Shown: one piece after another, positions 62,766 to 64,000 of the stretch
Position numbering within the stretch: position 1 is the first letter of the stretch
Layout of the letters: each line of letters begins with the position of its first letter
DNA from: Sphingomonas sp. LY29
GTDB taxonomy: Bacteria > Pseudomonadota > Alphaproteobacteria > Sphingomonadales > Sphingomonadaceae
Assembly: GCF_035593985.1 (NCBI RefSeq)
Contig: NZ_CP141587.1
Location: 1,426,001-1,490,000, forward strand
Length of the DNA: 64,000 nucleotides
Reading direction: 5' to 3'
Position numbers and translations under genes: made by a program
Notes under the pieces: generated by a model
What the model was told of the DNA's origin: nothing
Databases searched by the model: none
The model's input: the letters and a program-made list of their open reading frames with translations, nothing else

Positions 62766-64000
62766 ATGACCGACCGCTTCGACCCGGCGGTTGCCGACGC
62801 CGCGTGGCAGCAACGCTGGTCGGACGCCGGGACCTTCCGCGCCGATTCGGCCAGTCCCAAGCCCAAGGCCTATGTGCTCGAGATGTTTCCGTACCCGTCG
62901 GGACGGATCCACATGGGGCACGTCCGCAACTACACCATGGGCGACGTCCTCGCCCGCTATCGCCGCGCGCAGGGCTTCGAAGTGCTCCACCCGATGGGCT
63001 GGGACGCGTTCGGAATGCCCGCCGAGAATGCGGCGATGGAGCGCGGCGTCCATCCCGGCGCGTGGACCCGAGAGAATATCGCGGCAATGCGCGCGCAGCT
63101 CCAACGGATCGGCTTCGCGCTCGACTGGAGCCGCGAACTCGCCACCTGTGAGCCCGATTATTACGGCCATGAGCAGGCGCTGTTCCTTGACCTGATGGAG
63201 GCCGGCCTCGTCTTCCGCAAGGAGAGCGAGGTCAATTGGGACCCGGTCGACATGACCGTCCTCGCGAATGAGCAGGTCATCGACGGCAAGGGCTGGCGGT
63301 CAGGCGCGACGGTCGAGCGGCGCAAGCTGAGCCAGTGGTTCCTGCGCATCACCGACTTCGCCGACGAGCTGCTCGAAGGACTGGGTACGCTCGACCAGTG
63401 GCCCGACAAGGTCCGCCTGATGCAGGAAAACTGGATCGGCCGGAGCAAGGGGCTGCAATTCTGCTTCCGCCTGGTCGGCACCGCCCCGGGCGGCGCGTGC
63501 GATATCGAAGTCTTCACGACGCGGCCCGACACGATCTTTGGGGCAAGCTTCGTCGCCATTTCGCCGGGCCACCCGATCGCCGAAGCGCTCGCCACGGACA
63601 ATCCGAAAGTCGCCGAGTTCATCGCCACGGCGCGCGCGGGCGGCACCAGCGCCGCCGAGATCGAGACCGCGGAGAAGCTGGGCTTCGACACGGGGCTTGA
63701 GGTCGTCCACCCGCTCGATCCGGACCTGCGCCTGCCGGTGTGGATCGCGAATTTCGTGCTCATGGATTACGGCACCGGCGCGCTGTTCGGCGTTCCTGCA
63801 CACGATGTTCGCGATTTCGAGTTCGCGACCAAGTACCGCCTGCCGATCCGCCGCGTCGTCGGCGACAGCATCGATGATGCCAGCGCCCCGGTCGGCGAGG
63901 CCGAAACCGCGCACGGCATCGCGGTCAATTCGCGTTTCCTCGACGGAATGACGACCCAGCAAGCTGCGGCGGAGGTCATTTCCCGCGCTGAAACGGCCGG
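62766..64000 (+). CDS. leuS: Leucyl-tRNA synthetase (3' end outside window)
   Basis: Class I synthetase charging tRNA-Leu; 411 codons visible. [20 protein letters not shown] holds the HIGH motif. The connective-peptide editing domain is under way ([20 protein letters not shown], the threonine-rich editing motif). The reading frame is open to the right edge. The KMSKS motif lies beyond it. Confidence 0.97.
   Translation, partial: MTDRFDPAVADAAWQQRWSDAGTFRADSASPKPKAYVLEMFPYPSGRIHMGHVRNYTMGDVLARYRRAQGFEVLHPMGWDAFGMPAENAAMERGVHPGAWTRENIAAMRAQLQRIGFALDWSRELATCEPDYYGHEQALFLDLMEAGLVFRKESEVNWDPVDMTVLANEQVIDGKGWRSGATVERRKLSQWFLRITDFADELLEGLGTLDQWPDKVRLMQENWIGRSKGLQFCFRLVGTAPGGACDIEVFTTRPDTIFGASFVAISPGHPIAEALATDNPKVAEFIATARAGGTSAAEIETAEKLGFDTGLEVVHPLDPDLRLPVWIANFVLMDYGTGALFGVPAHDVRDFEFATKYRLPIRRVVGDSIDDASAPVGEAETAHGIAVNSRFLDGMTTQQAAAEVISRAETA

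Overview
The window is chromosomal DNA from a high-GC alphaproteobacterium, most likely a sphingomonad (Sphingomonadaceae or a close relative). The evidence is gene content and local order: a PspC-domain protein next to a 36-residue membrane peptide, a mitofilin-like gene behind hemC-hemD, DUF3576 directly before leuS, a purH/heparinase-II/III/rpe/rsmB series, a pyrophosphate-dependent phosphofructokinase, and an intergenic palindromic repeat family I associate with sphingomonads. No plasmid, prophage or CRISPR signs are visible. Most of the window is ordinary, tightly packed housekeeping DNA. Many neighbours share 1-4 bases (ATGA, GTGA, TTGA, TGATG), and several convergent pairs share the tetranucleotide CTAG or TTAG as their stop codons.

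Layout. 1-1125: start of a YadA-like adhesin whose head is built from a 294-bp tandem repeat. 1491-4760: EF-hand protein, TPP riboswitch, thiC and two small genes. 4960-12983: a lipase-like hydrolase, DUF188, small secreted proteins and lipoproteins, a PEBP-like protein, an S41 protease, a transglutaminase-like protein that has lost its cysteine, and a secreted peroxiredoxin. 12994-14700: a minus-strand envelope cluster (lipoprotein, small membrane protein, two-TM channel, PspC, 36-aa peptide) behind a well-formed sigma54 promoter. 14790-15955: a stress-type short-chain dehydrogenase and a small secreted protein behind a possible EcfG promoter. 15994-21843: TPR sulfotransferase, Atm1-like ABC exporter, Imm63-like immunity protein and PPi-PFK. 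21928-27776: HerA-like ATPase with a small partner, divergent recQ, and a TldD/DUF2007/zf-CHCC operon. 27941-31761: two DUF4402 surface proteins, an ABC ATPase and nadB. 31813-34161: META protein, a lower-GC small gene between inverted repeats, an Fnr-type regulator and a class II Fnr-box promoter. 34204-47592: polA, flippase, purH-heparinase-rpe-rsmB, sdhAF4-like, gpsA-tsaD and hemC-hemD. 47589-64000: Mic60-like protein, serine hydrolase, 2OG oxygenase, msrA, tRNA-Gly(GCC), thioredoxin/TPR protein, Lon-N protein, Coq6-like hydroxylase, ftsK-lolA, xth-ribA, HAD phosphatase/yggS, ThiE-like protein, porin-like protein, DUF3576 and leuS (cut by the edge).

How the genes connect. Thiamine synthesis appears twice (riboswitch-controlled thiC and a ThiE/TenI-like protein). 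Haem precursor synthesis is coupled to a membrane-shaping Mic60-like protein. Three regulatory inferences come from base-level geometry: a sigma54 unit for the PspC cluster, an Fnr class II promoter next to the Fnr-type gene, and a possible EcfG promoter for the dehydrogenase pair. The strongest candidate for an undescribed system is the sigma54/PspC/36-aa/channel cluster, which has no pspA, pspB or pspF within the window.
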